From Vanilla planifolia (Eukaryota; Streptophyta; Magnoliopsida; Asparagales; Orchidaceae), in contig CM043868.1 of NCBI GenBank assembly GCA_023846275.1, forward strand, positions 5,971,153 through 6,035,152: DNA of 64,000 bases. The letters are read 5' to 3'. The notes under the pieces were generated by a model. It was not told where the DNA came from. It did not search any database and was given only the letters and a program-made list of their open reading frames with translations. Both the position numbers and the translations under genes were made by a program. How positions within the stretch are numbered: position 1 is the first letter of the stretch; every line of letters starts with the position of its first letter. Of this stretch, positions 53,340 through 61,475 are shown piece by piece.

Positions 53340-53712
53340 TGATGAAGAGGAATAATAGTTCTTTACTTCTAAGAGGATGTGAGAGTGCAATAAAAGGAGT
53401 TTAAGCTCTAAAATAGAAAAAAAAAACTATTTAGATATTATTCATTTTGCAAGTTTCTATTTTTGAGCACTAGATTTGCATTGCTGGGTGTTGGATGGGC
53501 ACTCCATAAGAAAACTAGTGTGCAGATAGTTCGCTTGTAATTGCTATAGTGCTAGCCTAGTAATTGCTATAGTACCTAGTTCAAATGAACTTACAACACT
53601 CACCAAAGTGTTGCACAAGACAAGGGAAAGCCACAAAGCTTCACCTACACTCAAGCCACAAAGAAAGAACACAATTAAAATAACTCAAATCATCAAATTA
53701 TATCCTTTCATT
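53340..53712. repeat. Left copy of a 370-bp direct repeat (LTR-like)
   Basis: Aligns in the same orientation with 61105-61475 from GAGGAATAAT to CATCAAATTA(C/T)ATCCTTT. Shared blocks include AATTGCTATAGTA and CTCACCAAAG(A/T)GTT. The repeats abut the two halves of LINE G, so they look like the ends of an insertion. Minus-strand content (GCAATTGCTATAGC, then GTGTTG...GTTC) suggests a copia-like LTR in minus orientation, but canonical TG/CA ends and a target duplication were not clear. Confidence 0.75.
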
Positions 53713-54206
53713 TACTATTTTAGGACTATTTATACATATTTCTCCATTATGATCACTAATACTTACAAACATGCACTAACACATACTTTTATAAAGGTAA
53801 AAAAAGTATTAGCACTGCTTTGTAAAATAACCAACCATTAATATATTTTATAATCCAAATAAGATCTCTAAATGTTTCATAACCTTATGCATAATCATGG
53901 TCATAATTTTTAACTAAATATTTATTCCTTGTTAAGCCCAAAATTATCTCCATATAAGATTTCGTGCATTACTTTAATGACGAGCTTACAATAAACACTT
54001 CGTTTATACAATTTAAGCCCAAAAACTAATTTTTCTTCAAGTGCCTCATAATGTTCATTTTTATGTTTAATTATTCATTCTTATCTAGCATCATTCCCTA
54101 CTTATCAAAAGAAACATTGCTTCAGAAAGTTGAAGTTCATGTAGTTTTGCAACAACTTTGATGCTAAATTATCTTATTCTTCCTTTCTAGGTCATGCTCC
54201 TTTAAT
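53713..54206. other. Inner part of the repeat-flanked element, left of the young LINE
   Basis: No coding similarity. 53870-54120 is a diverged third copy of part of the 686-bp repeat at 10.6-12.0 kb (TTACAATAAACACTT, then AATTTAAGCCCAAA and TTTATGTTTAATTA). Confidence 0.5.
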
Positions 54207-54223
54207 AGGAGCTTAACTCTTCT
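54207..54223. repeat. 17-bp target site duplication, 3' side of the young LINE
   Basis: AGGAGCTTAACTCTTCT lies next to the poly(A) tail of the element and is repeated exactly at 60909-60925. Confidence 0.96.
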
Positions 54224-54287
54224 TTTTTTTTTTTTTTTTGATATTCAAAAGGGGCATAAGCCCTACAGTTAAATGTTGATGTGATCC
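54224..54287 (-). other. 3' UTR and poly(A) tail of the young LINE
   Basis: Only about 48 nt separate the ORF2 stop (54288-54290) from the A tract (54224-54239). On the minus strand the sequence GGGCTTATGCCC, a 4-bp stem with a 4-nt loop (about 54252-54263), lies 12 nt before the A tract. A second perfect hairpin, GATCCTC-CGT-GAGGATC in minus-strand sense (54283-54299), spans the stop codon. In some plant LINEs a 3'-end stem-loop is recognised by the reverse transcriptase; that role here is inferred. Confidence 0.75.
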
Positions 54288-57200
54288 TCACGGAGGATCA
54301 TACATGAAATCTAGCAACATCAACTTAATAAGCGGCTTGGGGTATGAAGTCCCCGTATCCCACACAAAGTCATTACAACAAGCAGCCCGTGCGACCCAAT
54401 CGGCAGGCTCATTTCCTTCCCGGTATATATGCGTTATAGTGAGGGCGTCCAGTTCTCTAGCACATCGAATGATCTCAGCAAGAGGTCCAGTCTCAGGAGC
54501 ACTGGTAATAAGCTTCCGGACTGTTAACATAGCCGTCATGCAGTCCGTTTGCATCTCAACAGCTCGGTACTGAGGCAAGGATCTCCGTAGTAGGTGAAAG
54601 GCCTCCAGAATCGCCTGAACCTCCATGGCCTCGCTAGCCTGTAAGACAAACCTCCTACCCATAGCCAGGAGAGGCTTCCCCATATGGTCTCTCACAACCA
54701 CTCCAATGCCCGCAGAGTGTAAGCCACAAGCAGCGTCGCAGTTCACCTTAATCCATCCAGTGGGAGGGGGAACCCAACAATGGGTAACAGACAGTTCAGG
54801 CGAACTGTACAGGTTCCCGCGGGACATGGATGCATGAATGTTGCTCTGGTCAGCTACAGCAGCGATCTCGATCTTAATATTGCGCAGTAATGTGCCGAGG
54901 TTGCCAATAGGGACACTATGTCTCTTCGCATTCCTCCTTCCCCATAGATAGTATAAGGACGTAGCCACAGTTGCGGCATGCACTGCCCCGCCACCGTTCC
55001 TTGCCGCCAGCGAACCAATGAAGGCCATAAATTGGCGGATGAAATCACTGCCGGTGCCGTCCACCTCCACATCAGCGGGATTCATCTTAATAGCAACGAC
55101 GGCGTCACGAACAATGATGTTTCGCCATAGATCCTGGGCTTGCGGGCAGCTCCAGAAGACATGGTGCGCGGTCTCCTCTGCCTCACAGCCCCACACGCAG
55201 CGGCGGTTCTCAGCCATGCCCCTCCGCGCAAGCCACGTCGCCGTGGGGAGGTAGTCACCCACCACCCACCAGAGAAACAGCCGCACCCGCGGCAGAGTTT
55301 TAAGCTTCCACAGCCCCCGCATCTGATTGGAGCTCCACCAGCTCGCCGTGGGAGCGCCGACGCCCTGTCTGCATTTCAGGTCACAGTAAATTTTTCCATT
55401 ATCAATCTTCTCCGTTTCTGTGTGTACCTGGACCAGCATATCACGAGCAGAGGACCGCGCCCTGGGAAGATGGAGAATTCTGTCAATGAGCATATCACTA
55501 GCCCAAATTCGAATGCTGCTAACATCCCACTCGCCCTCTTCATTGATACAATCCGCCACCCTCGCCGGCCACCCAGTCTTCATGTTAATTAACGTCGGCC
55601 AAATGCAAATGGGGAGGAAGCCAAGCCAATTATCTTCCTCAAATCTCGACTCCTTACCGTCTCCAATTCTCCACACGAACTCCACCACCGCAGTCGGCAT
55701 TGCCTCGAGCACAAGCTTGCCAGAGTGAGATAAATTCCATGGGATCTTTGAGGTCAGCAGGTTGCCCACGTACTTCCTCCTGAAGATGTCTACCCAGGGG
55801 CTATCCTCACGACACAGCACCCTCTTGCACTGCTTCATCATCAAGACATGTTGCCAAACACGGAAGTCCCTCAACCCCAGGCCGCCCTCATTCCTTGGAA
55901 GCGTAACACAGCTCCAAGGCACGTAATGGATCATGTGAGTATTGCTTGCACCATTCCACAGGAAATTCCTCACGCGCCACTCCATCGCTTCAATGACACC
56001 CGCCGGCACGGTGCAATGTCGAAGAATATACGTGGGGATAGCATTGAGCACCGAATTGGCCAGAGAGACTCTGCCAGCCAGGGACAGGGGACGAATCCTC
56101 CAACCAGCAATGCAAGCCTCCATTCTCTGGATTAGGAAGTTTAAATCAGCCAGCTTAAGCCTCTTAGCCGCAATTGGCACTCCAAGATAATTCAGAGAAC
56201 TCCCGCGCACCATGCGAAGCTTCTTAGCAACCTTCTTTGTCGTTATCGTGCTGCTCCTCCGGCTGAAGTGAACACTAGATTTAGAGAAGTTAATCAACAG
56301 TCCTGCAGCTTTACTGAAACGCTGAGTGACACTGCGAATTGAACGCGCGGCTTTGCGCGTTGCATGGCCATAAATAAGGACGTCATCCGCATATAATAAG
56401 TGGGAGACCATGGGTGCATGCTGCCCTGGTCTGAATCCCAGGAGCTGTTTGGTCTCATACTCATGCATTAGTGCCGAAAGAAATTCCGACGCTATTACGT
56501 ATAAATACGGTGATAGAGGGCATCCCTGTCTCAGCCCACGATGAGCTTGTACCCAAGGCAGGCGGACGCCGTTGACTAGCACGCCAAAGGAAGGCGATTG
56601 GATGCAGGCAGTGATCCAGTCGCACCAGAGCGGAGGGAACCTTAGAATTTTCAGCATCTCGATCAAGAAATCCCACCTGATGTTATCATAAGCTTGCATC
56701 ATATCGATCTTAACCGCCATGAGGCCATGCCTGGAAGAGCAGGAGTGCATACGTGCCGCCATTTCTTGCGCAATAAAAATGGTGTCCGAAATGCAGCGAC
56801 TGGGAATGAAAGCGCCCTGCTCCCGCGAGATGAGGTGAGGCATCAAGGGCTTGAGCCGCTCCACCAAGACTCGCGCCACAATCTTATAGATTGTATTACA
56901 CAAGCTTATAGGACGAAATTGAGTCGGTATACATGCGCCCCTCCGTTTGGGTATCAGCACCACTAAGGTCTCCTTCCATTTCTCAGGCATCTTCTTTGCA
57001 TCAAAGAACGCCAGCACAGCCCGAGTGATATCCCTGCTTGTAATCTTCCAATAACCATGAATGAATTCAGCAGTAATGCCATCGTTTCCAGGCGCCTTGT
57101 TCCTCCTAATTCCCCTGATAGCGTCAGTAATCTCCGCCTCAGTGATTCTGCTGCATAGGTGAGAAGCCATATCCTCGTCCATAGTTGCACTTGGCACAAA

Positions 57201-58463
57201 ATTCAGCAACGGGGGCGCACGTTCCTCACAGCTCCACTTCTCCCGGAAGAACTTCAAAAGTGCTTCGCCAATCTCCTCCGGCGCTTCCTTCATCCTCCCA
57301 TCCTCATCCTTCAGCATTGATATGCAGTTGGTACGTGCCCGGGCTGATGCAGCATCATGAAAGAAAGTGGTATTACGATCCCCAAGCTGTGCCCAATGAA
57401 GCTTCGCCCGCTGCCACCACCATGTCTCCTCCAGGGCACACCCGCGATGAAACGCCGTAATCATATGCCCAAGCTGCGCACTTTCCTCCTCCAGTAGACC
57501 CACCGATGATTCTTTTGTCTGCATGGCGTTAATGCGTCTCTCCAGCTCCCTATTGTTGTCTGCAATGTTTCCCAATTCTTCTTTGCTCCACCGGCGCAAC
57601 GCAACCAACGAGCGGTGGAATTTAACCGACAGGGCCTCCATCTGATCACCTTCCGCACGTCTACCCCATGCATGATGAACAACACCAATCGCCTGCGGGA
57701 AATCAAGCCATACATTTTCAAAATGAATTCTAGAAGTGTGCTTACTCGCTTGACAGCATCCCAGATCGAACAGTAGGGGGCAATGATCAGAGCCCATCCT
57801 TCCGAGGTGGGTGACGACGCACCCAGGAAATTCCCGTAGGCCCACAGAATTGAGTAGAACCCTGTCGAGGCGCTGAAGAATGCGAGCACCCCCAGTCTTC
57901 CCGTTGCACCAAGTGAAAGGGTTCCCTACGAAGCCCACATCCGTCAACTGCAGATCCTGCATTATATCCGCGAGTTCCTGCTGCTCCTTCCCCAGCTTAA
58001 ATTTCCTCCCGCCTCTCTTCTCCTCTTGGGCCATTATGATGTTGAAATCCCCAGCCACCATGAACGGAGCCTCCCCTATATGCACACGCCTTACCTCATC
58101 CCAGACCTCCCGCCTCTTGCATTGATCCTTCGGGCCATAGATCACACAGCAATGCATCTCCTTGCTACCCCCCCAATTCATTTGAAAAGCAACCATATGC
58201 AGTGTGGACACCATGATAGTTATGTTCAGCCAGTTCTTCCACAATAAGATGAAGCCCGTAGACATCCCTGCCGAGGGCTGCACCGCAAAATTCCATTTCC
58301 CCCCAAGCAACCAATCCGCATCCTTCCTCTGAAACTTCTCCGCCTTAGTTTCCATGAGCGCGACCATCGCAACGTTGTTGCCACGCACAATTCTTCTCAA
58401 ATACCCCCTCGACTTCCTGTCTCCGACGCCCCTGATGTTCCAAATCACTACTCTTGTTGTCAT
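54288..58463 (-). CDS. ORF2 polyprotein: endonuclease, reverse transcriptase, zf-RVT, RNase H
   Basis: The 1391-residue protein catalyses target nicking and reverse transcription of its own RNA at the nick. An APE-type endonuclease spans about 1-235 (WNIRG 8-12, METK 37-40, VIYGP 107-111, GDFN 138-141, SDHCPLL 225-231). The reverse transcriptase spans about 495-780 (RPIS 517-520, KIDMMQAYD with Asp587, RQGCPLSP 645-652, YADD 691-694), followed by a thumb. A zf-RVT Cys/His region lies at 1042-1113 (CVWGC 1089-1093, C1106). A C-terminal RNase H spans about 1238-1362 (Asp1243, Glu1278 or 1281, Asp1307, Asp1355). This architecture is that of plant L1 LINEs with an acquired archaeal-like RNase H. 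The ATG at 58463 directly precedes the endonuclease start. No stops or frameshifts; expression is unknown. Confidence 0.97.
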   Translation of the reverse strand: MTTRVVIWNIRGVGDRKSRGYLRRIVRGNNVAMVALMETKAEKFQRKDADWLLGGKWNFAVQPSAGMSTGFILLWKNWLNITIMVSTLHMVAFQMNWGGSKEMHCCVIYGPKDQCKRREVWDEVRRVHIGEAPFMVAGDFNIIMAQEEKRGGRKFKLGKEQQELADIMQDLQLTDVGFVGNPFTWCNGKTGGARILQRLDRVLLNSVGLREFPGCVVTHLGRMGSDHCPLLFDLGCCQASKHTSRIHFENVWLDFPQAIGVVHHAWGRRAEGDQMEALSVKFHRSLVALRRWSKEELGNIADNNRELERRINAMQTKESSVGLLEEESAQLGHMITAFHRGCALEETWWWQRAKLHWAQLGDRNTTFFHDAASARARTNCISMLKDEDGRMKEAPEEIGEALLKFFREKWSCEERAPPLLNFVPSATMDEDMASHLCSRITEAEITDAIRGIRRNKAPGNDGITAEFIHGYWKITSRDITRAVLAFFDAKKMPEKWKETLVVLIPKRRGACIPTQFRPISLCNTIYKIVARVLVERLKPLMPHLISREQGAFIPSRCISDTIFIAQEMAARMHSCSSRHGLMAVKIDMMQAYDNIRWDFLIEMLKILRFPPLWCDWITACIQSPSFGVLVNGVRLPWVQAHRGLRQGCPLSPYLYVIASEFLSALMHEYETKQLLGFRPGQHAPMVSHLLYADDVLIYGHATRKAARSIRSVTQRFSKAAGLLINFSKSSVHFSRRSSTITTKKVAKKLRMVRGSSLNYLGVPIAAKRLKLADLNFLIQRMEACIAGWRIRPLSLAGRVSLANSVLNAIPTYILRHCTVPAGVIEAMEWRVRNFLWNGASNTHMIHYVPWSCVTLPRNEGGLGLRDFRVWQHVLMMKQCKRVLCREDSPWVDIFRRKYVGNLLTSKIPWNLSHSGKLVLEAMPTAVVEFVWRIGDGKESRFEEDNWLGFLPICIWPTLINMKTGWPARVADCINEEGEWDVSSIRIWASDMLIDRILHLPRARSSARDMLVQVHTETEKIDNGKIYCDLKCRQGVGAPTASWWSSNQMRGLWKLKTLPRVRLFLWWVVGDYLPTATWLARRGMAENRRCVWGCEAEETAHHVFWSCPQAQDLWRNIIVRDAVVAIKMNPADVEVDGTGSDFIRQFMAFIGSLAARNGGGAVHAATVATSLYYLWGRRNAKRHSVPIGNLGTLLRNIKIEIAAVADQSNIHASMSRGNLYSSPELSVTHCWVPPPTGWIKVNCDAACGLHSAGIGVVVRDHMGKPLLAMGRRFVLQASEAMEVQAILEAFHLLRRSLPQYRAVEMQTDCMTAMLTVRKLITSAPETGPLAEIIRCARELDALTITHIYREGNEPADWVARAACCNDFVWDTGTSYPKPLIKLMLLDFMYDPP

Positions 58464-58607
58464 AAATCACCCAGTAGGTTCCCCTGTTTTTTCCACCCCA
58501 CAGGTGGGTGCATAGAACACTCACAGCGATAGTGTGACTTCGCCTTCTCATTACTCACCTCCAACTATCTGCGCTCCACGAAACGCAGTGTAGGAACTCT
58601 CCTACTT
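58464..58607 (-). other. ORF1-ORF2 spacer of the young LINE
   Basis: 144 nt between the ORF1 stop and the ORF2 ATG, with no overlap. ORF2 must therefore be reached by reinitiation or internal entry if it is translated from the same RNA, as is usual for L1-clade elements. No hairpin or motif stands out. Confidence 0.7.
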
Positions 58608-60317
58608 CTATATGCAATCATCAGCATTACATACACCCTCCTTCCTGTTACCTTCCACCTGCTCTGTTATTGCCTTCACCGCTTCCCGGTTGGACTCGTG
58701 TGTGTGACCGTATGGGTCTCTGTCCCTGTCTCCCTGAGACTTTGGCATCCAGGCCCTCCTTGATGATCCCCTTCCTCTGGCTGCGGAGGTGCTTCTTGAT
58801 CTTCCATTCCTTCCTAAACCCATGCTTTTTGCTGGCCTCCCTCTTGAGGGATTGCTTAGGTGAGTATTACGATTCTGTTTAGCCTCCCATGCTTCCTGCC
58901 TCCTTCGTCTGGGAACGATGAGCATCCACGGACCAAGGGTTCCCTTTTTGATGGCCTCCACCGGCCTCTCCGCTTGCGTTTGACACCTGGGAATCTCAAT
59001 ACCCTCCCTGAGTATGCTTCCTGTGCAATACCCCGTATTTTCCACTACTCTGCCCTCAGCCACCTTTCCTTCCGTGAGTTCCTTTGATATATTTTTTGTA
59101 GCTGTTGTCATAGCCACCTTAGATAATGGAGCCAATTCTGGTTTCTCTGTATCTTTATTCCCCTCTGCATCCACCTTAGGCTTCCTCAGCCCACATTGCT
59201 CCGCCAGGTGCCCCACATGCCCACAGCAGAAATAGACTCGAGGCAATCCCTCATATTCCAAAGGTTGATAAACTCTCCCGAACTCTCCCTTCAGCCAAAC
59301 TCTAGGTTTCAGAGGCTTAGAGAGGTTCATGCGAACGCAAATTCTGGCAAAGGCAGATCTCTGCGTGTCTGCAGTCCAGCCATCCAGCAAGAACGGCTCT
59401 CCCGCCGCCTTCGCAATGCGGAGGATGTTTTCCACATCCCAGTAAATCAACGGTAGTCCCGGAAGACGTATCCAAACAGGTGCGTGGATTGCCATCTCCT
59501 CATTCGGACGAAATTCATGCGTCCAGATGTCCAGCCCCATTGCCTGGCCGGCCACCTGCCAAGGTCCTCCCAACCACACCTCATTCCTATCCTTTATGGA
59601 CTCAAAATGAAGGCAGAAACACCCATTCGTTAAGTTCAGCACCATGAAGCTACGATAGTGCCCCCATCTTTTATGTAGGACACGGGCTATCACGAAGAAA
59701 GGCAAGTTGTTTCCATAGACTCGCCCGACCAAGTCATGTTTGTGGAATTCAATCCTTCTGTAACACGCCTCCGACGACATGACGACCTCCTCACTGTCAC
59801 CCTGCTTCGGCAAACTTGCCGCTCTTTCCTTTACGTCAATTGAAGCCATCCGCACAAATGAGGTAGCCCTGCCACTGGAGATGTTGTTATTGGCTGTTAA
59901 AGCCTCCTTGAAACTAATTTTGTTTGTCCTCGCAACGTCCTCTCCAACCAGTAAATGAGTCACGCAATTCATCCTTCCCCCTGCATCCTGGTCAGTAGTT
60001 TTTAATTCCTGTGCTTTCGAACATTCAGCCTGCTCCTGACGATGTCTCCTACCTCCCTCCAGTTCAGTCAGCACATCTGGTCGTCGTAACCCATATCCCC
60101 CAGCCTCCTCCAGCACTGCTTTGCCTTTATCACGTACCGCTATGGCCACCCCCTGATTCAAGTGCCCCTGCAGGGCTGCAAGATGATGCAATATCCTTCT
60201 TCGACGACTCTGCTTCATATACATAGGAATCAGCCTTCTCAGCGACCTCCTTGGCCTCAAAATCCCCCCCAGCGTTACTGTCTGAGTCCGCCGCCTTTCC
60301 CGCGCGAGTTCGAGCAC
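58608..60317 (-). CDS. ORF1 protein: DUF4283 RNA-binding domain and zinc knuckle
   Basis: The 569-codon ORF encodes the LINE nucleic-acid-binding protein expected to coat the element RNA. Around 145-150 is SFKEAL, a motif that often precedes DUF4283 in plant elements. DUF4283 spans about 187-360 (VWIRLPGLPLIYWD near 291-304). A zinc-knuckle-like stretch follows at 362-375 (YFCCGHVGHLAEQC), where the usual first Cys of CX2CX4HX4C is Tyr362. The tail from about 455 is rich in Arg, Lys and Ser (PRRRRQEAWEAK, RGRGSSRRAW). The first 60 or so residues look unlike the rest. An upstream frame beginning at 60393 (MAGSKGIKSGRK) overlaps and looks more like a natural start, so a frame change may have altered the N-terminus of this copy. 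ORF2 follows 144 nt downstream. Confidence 0.9.
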   Translation of the reverse strand: MLELARERRRTQTVTLGGILRPRRSLRRLIPMYMKQSRRRRILHHLAALQGHLNQGVAIAVRDKGKAVLEEAGGYGLRRPDVLTELEGGRRHRQEQAECSKAQELKTTDQDAGGRMNCVTHLLVGEDVARTNKISFKEALTANNNISSGRATSFVRMASIDVKERAASLPKQGDSEEVVMSSEACYRRIEFHKHDLVGRVYGNNLPFFVIARVLHKRWGHYRSFMVLNLTNGCFCLHFESIKDRNEVWLGGPWQVAGQAMGLDIWTHEFRPNEEMAIHAPVWIRLPGLPLIYWDVENILRIAKAAGEPFLLDGWTADTQRSAFARICVRMNLSKPLKPRVWLKGEFGRVYQPLEYEGLPRVYFCCGHVGHLAEQCGLRKPKVDAEGNKDTEKPELAPLSKVAMTTATKNISKELTEGKVAEGRVVENTGYCTGSILREGIEIPRCQTQAERPVEAIKKGTLGPWMLIVPRRRRQEAWEAKQNRNTHLSNPSRGRPAKSMGLGRNGRSRSTSAARGRGSSRRAWMPKSQGDRDRDPYGHTHESNREAVKAITEQVEGNRKEGVCNADDCI

Positions 60318-60393
60318 AAGACTCCCTTTTTGGCGACTTACTTCCCACCTGCCTTATTTTCCGGCCGCTCTTTATACCCTTCGAGCCCGCCAT
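60130..60393 (-). CDS. Alternative N-terminal frame of ORF1 (possible original start)
   Basis: From ATG at 60393 this frame reads 87 residues, MAGSKGIKSGRK then a KSPKRES and a DSDSNAGGDFEAKE segment, to a stop at 60130. It is charged and serine-rich, as expected for a LINE ORF1 leader, and overlaps the first 188 nt of the 569-codon ORF1 in another frame. Either it is the original N-terminus, separated from the rest by an indel in about 60130-60230, or it is a small upstream ORF. The start of the other frame (MLELARERRRTQTV) is arginine-rich, as expected of an off-frame reading of G+C-rich DNA. Confidence 0.45.
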   Translation of the reverse strand: MAGSKGIKSGRKIRQVGSKSPKRESCARTRAGKAADSDSNAGGDFEAKEVAEKADSYVYEAESSKKDIASSCSPAGALESGGGHSGT

Positions 60394-60429
60394 TTGAATT
60401 CCGGTATCGTTAGGGCTGCAGGTGTTCAC

Positions 60430-60908
60430 CGACCGAGCTAGACGATGATTGTTCCAGTTTCCCGCAGTATCACATGCACGTTAAACGTGTACCAGTACAC
60501 CGTATGACTCAGCTGCTTAGGAATTCAAATTTAAGAAAAGGACCGAACTCACCACGCACGTGACTGGTTACAGTATTTCCAAACGGACTTATCCCTCACG
60601 TGCTCCCTTGTTCTCCTTGCCGTGGCACAGCAGCCACACCGCCGTGGTCCTCCTCACCTTCGCTTCTCAGCACCTCGGTTCCTTCAGCAACACCAGCCCT
60701 CCTAGCCACCACTCTAGCCAGCTTCCTGCCTTCCCAATCTCCCGCACCTTCGTACGTTCACATCACCTTCGCAGCGTTACTGTCTTCTCAACACCTCAGC
60801 TCCTTCAGCGACACCAGCACCTCCGCAGCACCTCCTCCGCACCTCCTCAGCACCTCCGTAGCACCACCGTAGCCACCGCAGCCACCTCAGCACCTCTCAG
60901 CACCTCTC
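60430..60908 (-). promoter_or_regulatory. 5' leader and probable internal promoter region of the young LINE
   Basis: About 480 nt of G+C-rich sequence lie between the upstream duplication border and the first ORF1-type ATG. On the minus strand the element begins GAGAGGTGCTGAGAGGTGCTGAGG, a run of GAGGTGCT-type repeats (60840-60908). A 34-bp segment occurs twice, at 60664-60697 and 60785-60818 (30 of 34 identical, 121-bp spacing). LINEs carry their promoter in this region; promoter function here is inferred, and no TATA box is seen. Confidence 0.65.
60664..60908. repeat. Internal repeats in the LINE 5' leader
   Basis: The pair TTCTCAGCACCTCGGTTCCT (60664) and TTCTCAACACCTCAGCTCCT (60785) extends over 34 bp with four mismatches. 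From about 60806 to 60908 short CAGCACCTC/CACCTCTCAG units follow head to tail, and the last two (CAGCACCTCT) are identical. Confidence 0.85.
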
Positions 60909-60925
60909 AGGAGCTTAACTCTTCT
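60909..60925. repeat. 17-bp target site duplication, 5' side of the young LINE
   Basis: Exact match to 54207-54223. Confidence 0.96.
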
Positions 60926-61104
60926 AGTTCTTAAGAATTTTATGTGAGGAATTACAACAAAAAAATCTTATGTGACACTTCACCATTTCTCAAAGAAATT
61001 CATTGCATTAACAATGGAAACCATAGCCTTAAATCACATGCACAAGTGTTAGCTTGCAAATCCACATATTGAGGATTTTTTTTTTATTTTGGTATCAATT
61101 GCAA
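60926..61104. other. Inner part of the repeat-flanked element, right of the young LINE
   Basis: 179 bp of A+T-rich sequence with a poly-T run near 61079. No similarity recognised. Together with 53713-54206 it forms less than 700 bp of interior between the two direct repeats once the LINE is set aside. Confidence 0.5.
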
Positions 61105-61475
61105 ATGATTAAGAGGAATAATGATTTCTTTTAAGATGATGTGGAAATGGAATAGAAAGAATCTCAGATAAAAAATAAAAAAATCTATTTAAGTATCATT
61201 CATTTTGTAACTTCTTACTAGTGAGCACTAGATATGCATTGGCTAAGTGCTAGATGAGAACTCTATAGGAAAACTGGTGTGTAGATAGCACACATGTAAT
61301 TGTTATAGTGTCAGCCAAGCAATTGCTATAGTATCTAGTTTAAATGAGCTTGCAGCACTCACCAAAGAGTTACACAAAGGAAAACAAAACTACCAAACTT
61401 CACCCACAATCAAGCCACCAAGCATGAGCACAAAGAAAATAACTCAAAACATCAAATTACATCCTTTTAGAATTT
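61105..61475. repeat. Right copy of the 370-bp direct repeat (LTR-like)
   Basis: Partner of 53340-53712 in the same orientation, clearly diverged from it. Its right end abuts the reverse transcriptase part of LINE G near 61476. Confidence 0.75.

Larger units (their letters stand above)
54224..60908 (-). mobile_element. Young full-length L1-type LINE
   Basis: A 6.7-kb unit is bounded by a perfect 17-bp target duplication and ends (minus strand) in about 16 A residues. It has a 5' leader, ORF1, a 144-bp spacer, ORF2 and a short 3' UTR, which is the structure of plant L1-clade LINEs mobilised by target-primed reverse transcription. Base composition is far richer in G+C and CG than the surroundings. 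ORF2 is uninterrupted, with all catalytic motifs readable, so this copy is very recent; the N-terminus of ORF1 is the one part in doubt. It sits inside the repeat-flanked element at 53340-61475, itself inside LINE G. Confidence 0.97.

Noticed and set aside
54854-57889. Minus-strand ORFs inside ORF2 in other frames (for example 57461-57889, 142 codons)
   Set aside because: They overlap the 1391-codon ORF2 that has all catalytic motifs; no separate family signal.
54304-60934. Many plus-strand ORFs of 70-150 codons across the young LINE
   Set aside because: They are antisense or off-frame shadows of ORF1 and ORF2 in G+C-rich coding DNA. The one at 60560-60934 only reads the leader repeats and crosses the element border.
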